Shown: in pieces, positions 1-6,912 of the stretch
Position numbering within the stretch: position 1 is the first letter of the stretch
How the letters are laid out: each line of letters begins with the position of its first letter
Assembly (NCBI GenBank): GCA_050486105.1
Contig: JBJHCR010000057.1
Span: forward strand, 1 to 25,219
Reading direction: 5' to 3'
DNA length: 25,219 nt
Source: JAEXNA01 sp050486105
GTDB lineage: Bacteria > Vulcanimicrobiota > Xenobia > Xenobiales > JADMJV01
The notes under the pieces: generated by a model
What the model was told of the DNA's origin: nothing
Databases searched by the model: none
What the model saw: the letters and a program-made list of their open reading frames with translations, nothing else
Program-made: the position numbers and the translations under genes

Positions 1-1310
1 ATCTGTCTCAAGGTCCCGCTGGCCCTCAGGGTCCTCAAGGAAATGATGGGGCTCAAGGTCCCGCTGGCCCTCAGGGTCCTCAAGGAAATGATGGGGCTCA
101 AGGTCCCGCGGGCCCTCAGGGTCCTCAAGGAAATGATGGGGCTCAAGGTCCCGCTGGCCCTCAGGGTCCTCAAGGAAATGATGGGGCTCAAGGTCCCGCG
201 GGCCCTCAGGGTCCTCAAGGAAATGATGGGGCTCAAGGTCCCGCTGGCCCTCAGGGTCCTCAAGGAAATGATGGGGCTCAAGGTCCCGCGGGCCCGCAAG
301 GTCCTGCCGGCCCTCAGGGTCCTCAAGGAAATGACGGTGCCACCGGGCCCGCTGGTCCGGCTGGTGCCACTGGTCCCGCTGGCCCTCAAGGTCCCGCAGG
401 AGGTGGCAGTGCCTTCGGTGACGGCAGTGCAGGTTCCCTAACGATCAACGGCAACACCAATTGGAATAATGGCCTCCCTGCGGGGGGGAATCTCCAGTTC
501 ACAGATTTCACCGTGAATTCCGGAGTCACCCTCACGGTTCCTCATGGCACTTCCATTCGCTGCACGGGCCAAGCTACCATTAATGGGAACATTGTGGTCA
601 GTCCCTCGAGCCCGGTCGACTCTGCCTCAGGAAATTACTTGAGCCTTGGTATTACCCAGAGCCCGCTGGTGCAAAGTCGCCATGCCGACGATTTTGGGCC
701 AGGGCTGGTCTTGAACCCTGGTCTATCGGTAGGGCGGGCCCAATTGATAAAAGATGCTACGCTTCTCGCCGGAGGAACCGGGCACCCTGGGACTACGGCG
801 GGTGGGACAGGTGGGGGGAGCTTTGCCCTCAAAGCTGCGGCTGGCATTGCAATTACCGGCACTATCACAGCAGACGGTAATCCGGGTGTTGCTAGCGCAA
901 CCGCCGGTGCCGGTGGCGGTGGCGGTGGAGGGATCATCGTGCTCGCTTGGGGAACCGGAGCAAATTTGACCAGCACGGGATCCGTGAGAGCCCGTGGAGG
1001 AAATGGCGGGAATGGCTACAGATATGGCGGCGGTGGAGGCGGTGGCGGTATTATTCGCCTAATTGGACCTGGAGCCTCAACCCCAGGAACGATGTCGGTG
1101 ACCGGTGGGGCTGCAGGTGCAGTCACTGATCCACCCACCGGGACCGGCACAAACGGAGGTCCTGGTGGAACGAGTGGTGGCTTTGGAGGGAACAATGGGT
1201 TTGGAAATAATGGTACTCATCAAGCTGCCGGAGCGGGGGGAGCTGGACATATTCTGACCACTAATATCACCGACCCGAGTTCCTTTCTCTTAAGGCTATT
1301 CACTCACTAG
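1..1310 (+). CDS. Collagen-like repeat protein with glycine-rich C-terminal domain (5' truncated)
   Basis: The reading frame is open from position 3 and has no start in the window, so the N-terminus lies upstream. About the first 400 nt encode an unbroken Gly-X-Y collagen-like tract (GPAGPQGPQGNDGAQ units), roughly 43 triplets. A spacer containing NGNTNWNNGLPAGG follows, then about 260 residues rich in Gly, with poly-Gly runs followed by hydrophobic strands such as GGGGGGGIIVLAW. That pattern is seen in bacterial glycine-rich surface and adhesin-like proteins. There is no membrane anchor or sortase motif at the C-terminus, which ends LLRLFTH. Established: bacterial collagen-like tracts form trimeric stalks. 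Inference: a secreted or surface fibre with a C-terminal beta-rich head. A GTG at 513 lies in the same frame, but it is internal and not a credible start because the Gly-X-Y tract runs straight into it. Confidence 0.85.
   Translation, partial: LSQGPAGPQGPQGNDGAQGPAGPQGPQGNDGAQGPAGPQGPQGNDGAQGPAGPQGPQGNDGAQGPAGPQGPQGNDGAQGPAGPQGPQGNDGAQGPAGPQGPAGPQGPQGNDGATGPAGPAGATGPAGPQGPAGGGSAFGDGSAGSLTINGNTNWNNGLPAGGNLQFTDFTVNSGVTLTVPHGTSIRCTGQATINGNIVVSPSSPVDSASGNYLSLGITQSPLVQSRHADDFGPGLVLNPGLSVGRAQLIKDATLLAGGTGHPGTTAGGTGGGSFALKAAAGIAITGTITADGNPGVASATAGAGGGGGGGIIVLAWGTGANLTSTGSVRARGGNGGNGYRYGGGGGGGGIIRLIGPGASTPGTMSVTGGAAGAVTDPPTGTGTNGGPGGTSGGFGGNNGFGNNGTHQAAGAGGAGHILTTNITDPSSFLLRLFTH
9..323 (+). repeat. 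45-bp tandem repeat coding for collagen-like tract
   Basis: Seven head-to-tail 45-nt units (about 9-53, 54-98, 99-143, 144-188, 189-233, 234-278, and a diverged one from 279) each encode five Gly-X-Y triplets. The units are identical except at one codon, which reads CCCGCT or CCCGCG. The order is T,T,G,T,G,T,G, so the array has a 90-nt higher-order period. The near-perfect nucleotide identity points to recent expansion. The array probably extends left of the window. Confidence 0.95.
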
Positions 1311-1333
1311 CCTATCCCACTTCTACTCAAGCA

Positions 1334-1377
1334 AGATGAGAAGGTCGGGCGCTGCGCCTGGCCTTCTCATCTTTGTT
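1334..1377 (+). terminator. Intrinsic terminator of the collagen-like gene
   Basis: An 11-bp perfect stem (AGATGAGAAGG paired with CCTTCTCATCT) with a GC-rich loop is followed by TTTGTTT. It starts 24 nt after the stop codon of the collagen-like gene. Confidence 0.85.
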
Positions 1378-1564
1378 TGCCCAGCGTTGGCCGGAGCGTC
1401 CCCATCACCAGTATTCGACGGCAACCCACCAATTGCCGGGTAGTGATTACCGAGTATCTTCGAACCTCCTGAGAACACGGGCGCCGCAGGCATTCGTGCT
1501 GCACACCTTTGGCCCTATCAAGTCAAATAGTGCCTTAAAAGCCGTCAAGTTGCTTGAAGACAAT

Positions 1565-1604
1565 AAAAGCGCCCCCCAGTCGACTTCGACCAGGGGGCGC
1601 TTTT
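1565..1604. terminator. Bidirectional terminator between convergent genes
   Basis: A 12-bp perfect stem (AAAAGCGCCCCC with GGGGGCGCTTTT) encloses a second short stem (GTCG/CGAC). The A-tract on the left and T-tract on the right make it work on both strands. It lies 27 nt beyond the stop of the minus-strand response regulator, whose transcript, and probably the whole minus-strand run, would end here. Confidence 0.88.
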
Positions 1605-1630
1605 GTCATTCACAAAAAGCCTGGATTAGC

Positions 1631-2056
1631 TCAGACAGATTCGAATTCTCCGCTTTCGAGGTGAGCCAGTTCGCGGATGGTCTCCACTAGCACTGTCAAG
1701 GAGAACGGTTTGGCCAGAAAGCGATAGGAGTCCCTCTCTAGTCCGGGCACGGAAAACTTATTGTCAACATATCCTGACATGAAGATGATCTTCATCTCGG
1801 GGTGCGTGGGGCGGAGTTTCTTGGCCAAGCTCGGCCCATCGAGTCGAGGCATGACGACGTCGCTGACCAGAATGTCCGGCTGCATCAAGGACGTTTGAAG
1901 CAACTCCAAGGCCTCTTGCCCATCGCCGGCGCTCAGCACCATGTATCCTTTTTTCTGCAGATAACGGGTCACCAACGAACGAACTGCTTCCTCGTCTTCG
2001 ACGACCAGCAAAACAGGTTTGTCGGATTCGTCATCTGAATCTCCCAAGTCAGACAC
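1631..2056 (-). CDS. Single-domain response regulator (CheY-like receiver)
   Basis: A stand-alone receiver domain with no output domain. Numbered from the chosen GTG, the acidic pair is E20/D21 (VVEDEE), the phospho-acceptor is D66 (LVSDVVMPRLDG), the switch Ser is S94 (FMSGY) and the conserved Lys is K116 (LAKPF). The stretch VVMPRLDGPSLAKKLRP and FMSGY resembles receivers at the C-terminus of hybrid histidine kinases, which suggests descent from one or service as a phosphorelay shuttle. The frame also opens at a TTG at 2071. The GTG at 2056 is preferred because AAAGGG sits 6 nt upstream, whereas the purine stretch before the TTG is too close. It is the last gene of the long minus-strand run, 68 nt after the M20 gene, with a possible promoter of its own. 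The cognate kinase is unknown; the window has one orphan kinase at 17481. Confidence 0.9.
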   Translation of the reverse strand: MSDLGDSDDESDKPVLLVVEDEEAVRSLVTRYLQKKGYMVLSAGDGQEALELLQTSLMQPDILVSDVVMPRLDGPSLAKKLRPTHPEMKIIFMSGYVDNKFSVPGLERDSYRFLAKPFSLTVLVETIRELAHLESGEFESV

Positions 2057-2085
2057 CGCAATCCCTTTCAATCTCTCCCATGATA

Positions 2086-2114
2086 GTTATACACGGGAAA
2101 CTCGGGTTTGGTCC
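2086..2114 (-). promoter_or_regulatory. Candidate promoter for the response regulator
   Basis: Read on the minus strand, TATAAC (2091-2086) is a good -10 element, with a weak GGACCA -35 box 17 nt upstream (2114-2109). The predicted transcription start is near 2079, about 23 nt before the GTG start at 2056. The -35 box is poor, so this is tentative. Confidence 0.3.
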
Positions 2115-2124
2115 GCTGTTTGCG

Positions 2125-3249
2125 TTAACAAATTGTTGCCTTCTGGATAGTCCAGTGTTCAACGATGGTGTCAATAACCTTGGAGTAGAGAAAGAGACTC
2201 TTCAGGTCCAGGTGCTCGTGGTCGGCATGCATACCCTGTCCGGCTGGCCCCCAGCAGATCGCTGACATCTTTCGGTTGCTGTAATAGCGGGCGTCCGAGG
2301 CGAAGTGTTCTCGAAAAAGTTTGGGTTCTCGGGGTAGAACTCTTTGCCCTAGAGCTTTGGCTTTTTGTAAGAAAGGGTCCTCGGCTGGGGTAGACAGGGG
2401 GACGGCCAGTTGGATGACCTTTAAATCGCTGTTTGGAAAAATTTGGCGCAAGAAATTTTGCAGTTCATCGGGGTCGTCTTCGGGGATGTAGCGAAGATCG
2501 ATTTTGCACGTGGCTTGCTCGGGCACCCGGTTGTGACTGTTTTCTCCCACGCTCACACCGGTCACCGTGGCGGTGGTTTGCCAGACTTCTTCGGCTGGAA
2601 CCGGGAACCGCCCTAAGAGCTGATGGAAACCCCTGGCTAGGGCCGTTAAAGGATTCTGGCACAGCCAAGGCCGGGCCGAATGTCCAGGCACCCCTCCGAT
2701 GGTGAGTTCGACCCAGAGCAATCCTTTGGCTTGGTGACAGATGTTGAGATCGGTGGGTTCACCAGCTAAGAAGAGATCGGTTTCAAAGCCATCATCCACC
2801 ATTTTTTCGACCCCGCGATGCCCACCGATCTCCTCATCGGAGACGAACTGCACCTGCAGGTGAGGTCGCTCTTGAACCGGGAGTAGGGCCAGCTTCTTGA
2901 GGAGTTCCAGGTAGACGGCCACCGCCCCTTTCATGTCATAGGTCCCTCGCCCCCAAAGGGTTCCATCATCCTGGAACCGGGGCTCGAATTGCTCCGGTCG
3001 GCCTGGCACCACATCGACATGACCATTCAAAATCAAGGGGGCTCGCCGACCAGGGCGGGTGCTGACGACCAAACTCTGGTACTCGTCAAACTGGTAAACC
3101 TCGGTGTGAAAGGTCTCCCAATTGGGGGTCTGCTCTCTCAGGAATTCCAACACTCGATGACAGCTTGGCCGGTCTTTTGAGACTGAGGGCATTCTGACTA
3201 AAGCCTCGGTGGTCAGACGGAGTTGCTCGAGGCTGGTCTCAGTGAACAT
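2125..3249 (-). CDS. M20 family metallohydrolase (ArgE/DapE-like deacylase or peptidase)
   Basis: A 374-residue zinc-dependent M20 enzyme. Visible active-site features are H77 and the following D79 in GHVDVVP, the bridging metal ligand D105 in GRGTYDMKG, the catalytic E139 and ligand E140 in SDEEIGG, E164 in AGEPTD, and the late His ligand H341 in GMHADHEH. The insert at about residues 180-290 fits the lid/dimerisation domain. The family removes acyl groups or amino acids (acetylornithine, succinyl-diaminopimelate, dipeptides); the exact substrate cannot be read from the sequence. The ATG start lies only 4 nt after the stop of the tubulin-like gene and has no strong ribosome site, so it is probably translated by coupling. 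That places a small-molecule or peptide hydrolase in the transcript of the tubulin/Hsp70/VWA cluster; whether it belongs to it functionally is open. No active-site residue appears to be missing. Confidence 0.9.
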   Translation of the reverse strand: MFTETSLEQLRLTTEALVRMPSVSKDRPSCHRVLEFLREQTPNWETFHTEVYQFDEYQSLVVSTRPGRRAPLILNGHVDVVPGRPEQFEPRFQDDGTLWGRGTYDMKGAVAVYLELLKKLALLPVQERPHLQVQFVSDEEIGGHRGVEKMVDDGFETDLFLAGEPTDLNICHQAKGLLWVELTIGGVPGHSARPWLCQNPLTALARGFHQLLGRFPVPAEEVWQTTATVTGVSVGENSHNRVPEQATCKIDLRYIPEDDPDELQNFLRQIFPNSDLKVIQLAVPLSTPAEDPFLQKAKALGQRVLPREPKLFREHFASDARYYSNRKMSAICWGPAGQGMHADHEHLDLKSLFLYSKVIDTIVEHWTIQKATIC

Positions 3250-3253
3250 AGGA

Positions 3254-6200
3254 CTACATTCGGTCCAACAGCTCTCTTTTCTTGCTTTCGAATTCTTCTT
3301 CGGTGAGCACGCCGTGGTTCTTCAATTCTCCCAGGCGCTCGATCTGCTCTAATACACCCAGAGTGGGGTTGGGCGAATCGGCTTTGGCGCCGGTGCTCTG
3401 TGTTGAGGATTCTTGATTTTCGGAACTTCTTTTCTGCAACGCTTCGGAGAGTCCGCGATCGCTTTCCAAATATCGGTCCAGCAGAGCCATTTGGCGCTCG
3501 CGCTCGGTTTCGGTGAGGTCGAGGTCGAATAGCTGATTGCGAAAAGTGAGAAGATGGCGAACGAATTCCTGGTCTCCGAGCTCGCTGCGTCTGCGACTGA
3601 TCTGCCGCTCCAGATGGTCAGGGACCTTCTCGGATTGCAGTTCGTAGAGGCGCTCGGCGATCCGATCCAGGGAGCCTGAGAATCGAAGAACACGGCGGAG
3701 GCCACCTTCGGTGAAGTCCAAGCGAGTCCCATGGGACTCGGGGTCTCGATCGAGGACGTCTATCCCGGCGATGGAGCTGATCAAGTATACCGTGGTCAGG
3801 CGCTCGAGGTCTTCGCGGGCTGCGCGGATGATGGGCAAATAGGCCTCTCCTTTGCCTCCCAGGTGGACGGGCAACCGAGACCGCTCGAGTTGCCTTTCGT
3901 AGGCCTGGCTCAAAGCGTTGAGGTGAGTCCAAAGGCGGAGGGGAAAAGCTCCGTACTCTCGGTAGAAGATCACTTGATAGCTGTTCTGGAGAGGAACCAA
4001 GCGTTCATCGTGATGTCCGGCAACTCCGTCGATGTGGGTGTCGCAGAGCTCTCTAAAGCGCTGCTGGGGTGGTGACGTGGTGGACAGGGCGTCGGCGAAA
4101 CCGATCATGATCTGCTCTTTGCCCGGGTTGTCCTCGAATTTGCTGTCGGAGCGGTCCAGTTCCAAAAAAGGAGCGGAAAGTCGGGCGATCTGCTGGAAGG
4201 TCTGAGAAGCATCGGGATCTTGCATGAAGGCTCTGATCACATCGGTGTTTTCGAGCTTTCCAACCTGAGTCATGGTCCTGGTGGCCATGCTCCACAGGTC
4301 CCGTTTGAGTTGGTCTAAGGAGACTCCTCGCCTTTCCAAGCCCAAAAGCCCGGTTTCTCCCCCCGAAGCTTCGCTTGCCGTGGAGCGAAGATACTCTTTA
4401 AGTTGGCCATCCACAAAGTCGTTGGCCAATTCTCGAAAACGCTCTCCGATGATGGCTTGGTAGGCGCTGTCTACCGGATCTTCGTGGTCAGATTCGGTGC
4501 CGGTGAGGCTGCGGATCCATTTGCCGTTGATGGGAATAGAAGTGGAACCGGCTTGCTTGGCCAGGTCTCGATAATCGTTGGAGAGTTGCTCCAAAAACAG
4601 ATCGAAGCTTGCCAGTCTGCGATCTAGGTCCGAGAGTCGTGCGATAAAGGCATCGAGCACAGCCAGGAGTACCTCTGTAGAGAAAAGGACCTCTTCAAAC
4701 ATCATTTCCCAGAGAATTCGGGCATCTCTGGCGTAGCGACTTTGAAACGATTCTTTGAAGGTGACATTCTTCCAAGGGGAGGCCCCCAGGAGGAAGTCTC
4801 CATCGATCTCTTCGAGTTCTCGCCGATGTCGTCTCAAGGCGGCTTGACCTTTTCTGATGCGACCAGGGATCTCTTGCACTCGCCCTGCCGCTTTGTCTCG
4901 GATGTCTTCGAAGCTTGACTTGAGGCTGCCCACCATGTGGCGAGCGGCGATCAGACGCTTGCCCGGGTCCATGAGGAGGCGTTCGGTCAAGGCCACCAAG
5001 ATGGGCAAGGTTTGTTCCTGTAAGGATTTAGCGTTTTCCACGATCTGGGAGGCGGCAAAACCTGAGCGCCCCCCTTCGCCCTGGGCTCGCTCCAAAGCTG
5101 AAGTGATATCTTTCTCCAGGCTGTGAAGCTTGTTGAGTACCGGTTTCCCAGTGGAATCTTTCAGATCGTCGAGTTGTCCGGTGAAGCCCTCGAGCAGACT
5201 GCTGCGTCCCTCTCTTGGTCGCAAGAGTCTCTTCTTGAGACCCGCCTCGTCAAGGCCTTGCTCTTTGAGAAAGTCCTTCAAGAACCCAGGGTCCAGGTTG
5301 AACTGTTCCTTTTTGTCCCGAAATCGCCCCAGGCGAAGATCCGTGAGGGTGTCAGTCAAGAAGCGGGCTCCACAAGCGGTAGAGAAGCTTCTCAGAGGAA
5401 CCTCTATGGAGGACAACCCGAAGGTGAAAAAGTTCTGGTTGCACCCACGGTCGTCGGTGGCTACCATATGTTTTCTGATGTTGTCCCGGTTGCTAGAGAT
5501 CTTTTGAGAGAACTCCGAGGTGGCCTCGAGCATGATCCGCCGCCCGATCATGGAAACCAGGGCCCGGGGGCCATCCAAAGTGCTGCGACCGCTTTGCGTG
5601 GTGACCAAAAAGGTGAAATCGTAGGGAGGCTCGTGGGATTCGAAGCGACGCCCGTCGGGATACTCAATCTTATAGGTGGTGTTGGGATCGCTGTAGTGGT
5701 TGAGTTCCCTTAAGGCCGCGTAGGCACTAGCCCTAGTGTCGACTCCAGAGCGGGAGCGCCCGGCCAGAGGCACGGCGAAAATGGCGGTGGAAACGGGCTG
5801 CTGTCCCGACATCATCACTCGCAGGGTGTCTTCCCGAAGAAGGTATCCCAAGTCCAAGAACATTCCAGAGCCTGTTCCCCCGATGAGAGAGCCCACAGTG
5901 AAGAGCCTCAGGGGGCGCTCTCGAATATCGATGCCCTGCAGACCGAGGCTTCGGAGGTACTCCAGGGTGGCCTTGCGGGCCGAAGCCGACGAAATGGAGG
6001 TGATGGCATCGTTGATGGCCGGGATCACCCGATCAATGTTAGTCAAGAGAGCCAGCCGTCCCACTTGGCGGATCTGTCCGGCCCCGGTCACCACGCTGGG
6101 GTGAATCAAGGATTCCCTGTCGAGCCACTGGGCCAAGGCGGGATGGTGAGTGGTCAGGTTCTCTCGGATATCAGACATTTTGGTGTCGGACACGGTGAGG

Positions 6201-6421
6201 TGCAAATGCTCTGAGGCTGAAAACGAGAGAGTGTCCGCCAGGGGATCCTGACTGGAGAGCTCTTCGTCTAAGGCTTCGTCGGTGTCCAGGGCCAGAAATC
6301 CGATAGTGCGCAACTCACGGTAGCTCCCAAAGCGAGCAACCAAGCGCTGTCGGATATCCAGCAAAACGGATTTTCCGGTCCCGCCGATGCCGATCACCAG
6401 GGTGGGGTACAAAGAGCTCAA
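3254..6421 (-). CDS. Large tubulin-like GTPase (Tubulin_2-type) with C-terminal SHOCT motif
   Basis: About 1055 residues. The N-terminus reads LYPTLVIGIGGTGKS (glycine loop at residues 11-18, the T1-like loop after strand 1). A tubulin signature loop, GGTGSG, lies at residues 181-186 in the context TVGSLIGGTGSGMFLDLGYL. RASAYAALRELNHYS (230-244) matches the conserved helix of the bacterial tubulin-like family Pfam Tubulin_2 (PF13809). Long charged, helical and probably coiled-coil stretches fill residues 400-1000. The last 32 residues (LEQIERLGELKNHGVLTEEE and on) form a SHOCT motif, an oligomerisation module. The frame is open to 6700, but that upstream part is the antisense-like shadow of the membrane-protein gene. 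The TTG at 6421 overlaps the preceding stop as TTGA, and AAGGAG lies 9 nt upstream, so it is chosen. No membrane segment. Role: probably a GTP-dependent polymer or regulated scaffold; the function of the family is largely unknown. Confidence 0.85.
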   Translation of the reverse strand: MSSLYPTLVIGIGGTGKSVLLDIRQRLVARFGSYRELRTIGFLALDTDEALDEELSSQDPLADTLSFSASEHLHLTVSDTKMSDIRENLTTHHPALAQWLDRESLIHPSVVTGAGQIRQVGRLALLTNIDRVIPAINDAITSISSASARKATLEYLRSLGLQGIDIRERPLRLFTVGSLIGGTGSGMFLDLGYLLREDTLRVMMSGQQPVSTAIFAVPLAGRSRSGVDTRASAYAALRELNHYSDPNTTYKIEYPDGRRFESHEPPYDFTFLVTTQSGRSTLDGPRALVSMIGRRIMLEATSEFSQKISSNRDNIRKHMVATDDRGCNQNFFTFGLSSIEVPLRSFSTACGARFLTDTLTDLRLGRFRDKKEQFNLDPGFLKDFLKEQGLDEAGLKKRLLRPREGRSSLLEGFTGQLDDLKDSTGKPVLNKLHSLEKDITSALERAQGEGGRSGFAASQIVENAKSLQEQTLPILVALTERLLMDPGKRLIAARHMVGSLKSSFEDIRDKAAGRVQEIPGRIRKGQAALRRHRRELEEIDGDFLLGASPWKNVTFKESFQSRYARDARILWEMMFEEVLFSTEVLLAVLDAFIARLSDLDRRLASFDLFLEQLSNDYRDLAKQAGSTSIPINGKWIRSLTGTESDHEDPVDSAYQAIIGERFRELANDFVDGQLKEYLRSTASEASGGETGLLGLERRGVSLDQLKRDLWSMATRTMTQVGKLENTDVIRAFMQDPDASQTFQQIARLSAPFLELDRSDSKFEDNPGKEQIMIGFADALSTTSPPQQRFRELCDTHIDGVAGHHDERLVPLQNSYQVIFYREYGAFPLRLWTHLNALSQAYERQLERSRLPVHLGGKGEAYLPIIRAAREDLERLTTVYLISSIAGIDVLDRDPESHGTRLDFTEGGLRRVLRFSGSLDRIAERLYELQSEKVPDHLERQISRRRSELGDQEFVRHLLTFRNQLFDLDLTETERERQMALLDRYLESDRGLSEALQKRSSENQESSTQSTGAKADSPNPTLGVLEQIERLGELKNHGVLTEEEFESKKRELLDRM

Positions 6422-6912
6422 CTCTCTAATCTCCTTTTCGGGACCCAGGCCACCATGGCCAGCCAGCCCAGAGCGAACAGGATCCAGGCCAACCACATCC
6501 AGTAACTTTTGGTTAACAGGATGAACAACCACTGCCAAAGCCACCAGTGAAAGACTAAAGTAGCCAGCAGCAGCGAACTCAGATAGGCTAGGCGCATGGA
6601 GGGGACCGCTTGGAGCTTCAAAACCCGATAAAACAAGGGAAAGAATCCAAGCTGGGTTCCCAAGATCAAGATGGCCAGCAAAACGATAACCAGCCACCAA
6701 ATAGAGCTGTGGTAGGGGGTTAAGGCCAGGGAAACGGTGGACCAGTCAAATTCCCAGCCGACCATTTCTTCGAGCCTGATGGTGGTCTGATGATGAGTGA
6801 TGTCAGTGACCGCTGAGGAGCCGGTCCCGCCGTCTTCAATTAAGGGGGTGGCCTCTACTCCGGGGGTTGCTTCTACTTCAGGGGTCGGGTCAGCTTCGCC
6901 AGTCGGTTCCAT
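6418..6912 (-). CDS. Small Trp-rich multi-pass membrane protein
   Basis: 164 residues. An acidic, Pro/Glu/Thr-rich N-terminal 70 residues (EPTGEADPTPEVEATPGVEA) is followed by three or four membrane helices: about 71-92, 108-133 (a long Trp-rich segment, FHWWLWQWLFILL, possibly two) and 137-157. It ends in a basic tail, PKRRLES. I do not recognise the family. The ATG at 6912 is preferred over the GTG at 6930 because AGGAGGAAGG lies 5 nt upstream. The gene overlaps the end of the VWA gene by 23 nt, and its TGA overlaps the TTG start of the tubulin-like gene, so all three are likely translationally coupled. By position it is probably the membrane partner that brings the tubulin-like protein and VWA protein together. 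Confidence 0.8.
   Translation of the reverse strand: MEPTGEADPTPEVEATPGVEATPLIEDGGTGSSAVTDITHHQTTIRLEEMVGWEFDWSTVSLALTPYHSSIWWLVIVLLAILILGTQLGFFPLFYRVLKLQAVPSMRLAYLSSLLLATLVFHWWLWQWLFILLTKSYWMWLAWILFALGWLAMVAWVPKRRLES

Larger units (their letters stand above)
1311..1630. other. Intergenic region with two terminators and no convincing gene
   Basis: The 320 nt lie between the collagen-like gene and the convergent response-regulator gene. They hold the two terminators listed separately. About 185 nt between them (1380-1564) show no convincing coding frame: the only plus-strand ORF, 1373-1690, has no ribosome site and runs through a terminator and into the antisense of the response regulator. 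A small hairpin, CGGCAA with TTGCCG, lies near 1419-1438. A small RNA here cannot be excluded but nothing directly supports one. Confidence 0.5.

Noticed and set aside
43..441. Plus-strand ORF with repeated MMGLKVP units
   Set aside because: It is the wrong frame of the 45-nt repeat. The frame beginning at 3 gives perfect Gly-X-Y collagen-like sequence and continues to the stop at 1310.
1373..1690. 105-residue plus-strand ORF in the intergenic region
   Set aside because: No ribosome site, no domain, runs through a strong terminator and into the antisense of the response regulator.
5123..5713. 196-residue plus-strand ORF inside the tubulin-like gene
   Set aside because: Lies wholly antisense to conserved tubulin-like sequence; no ribosome site and no domain.
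6370..6395. Walker A P-loop ATPase reading of GIGGTGKS
   Set aside because: The motif fits formally, but no Walker B partner was seen and the context matches the first glycine loop of tubulin-like folds.
6422..6700. N-terminal extension of the tubulin-like protein to 6700
   Set aside because: It overlaps almost the whole small membrane-protein gene, and the family start PTLVIGIGGTG fits the TTG at 6421 with AAGGAG upstream.
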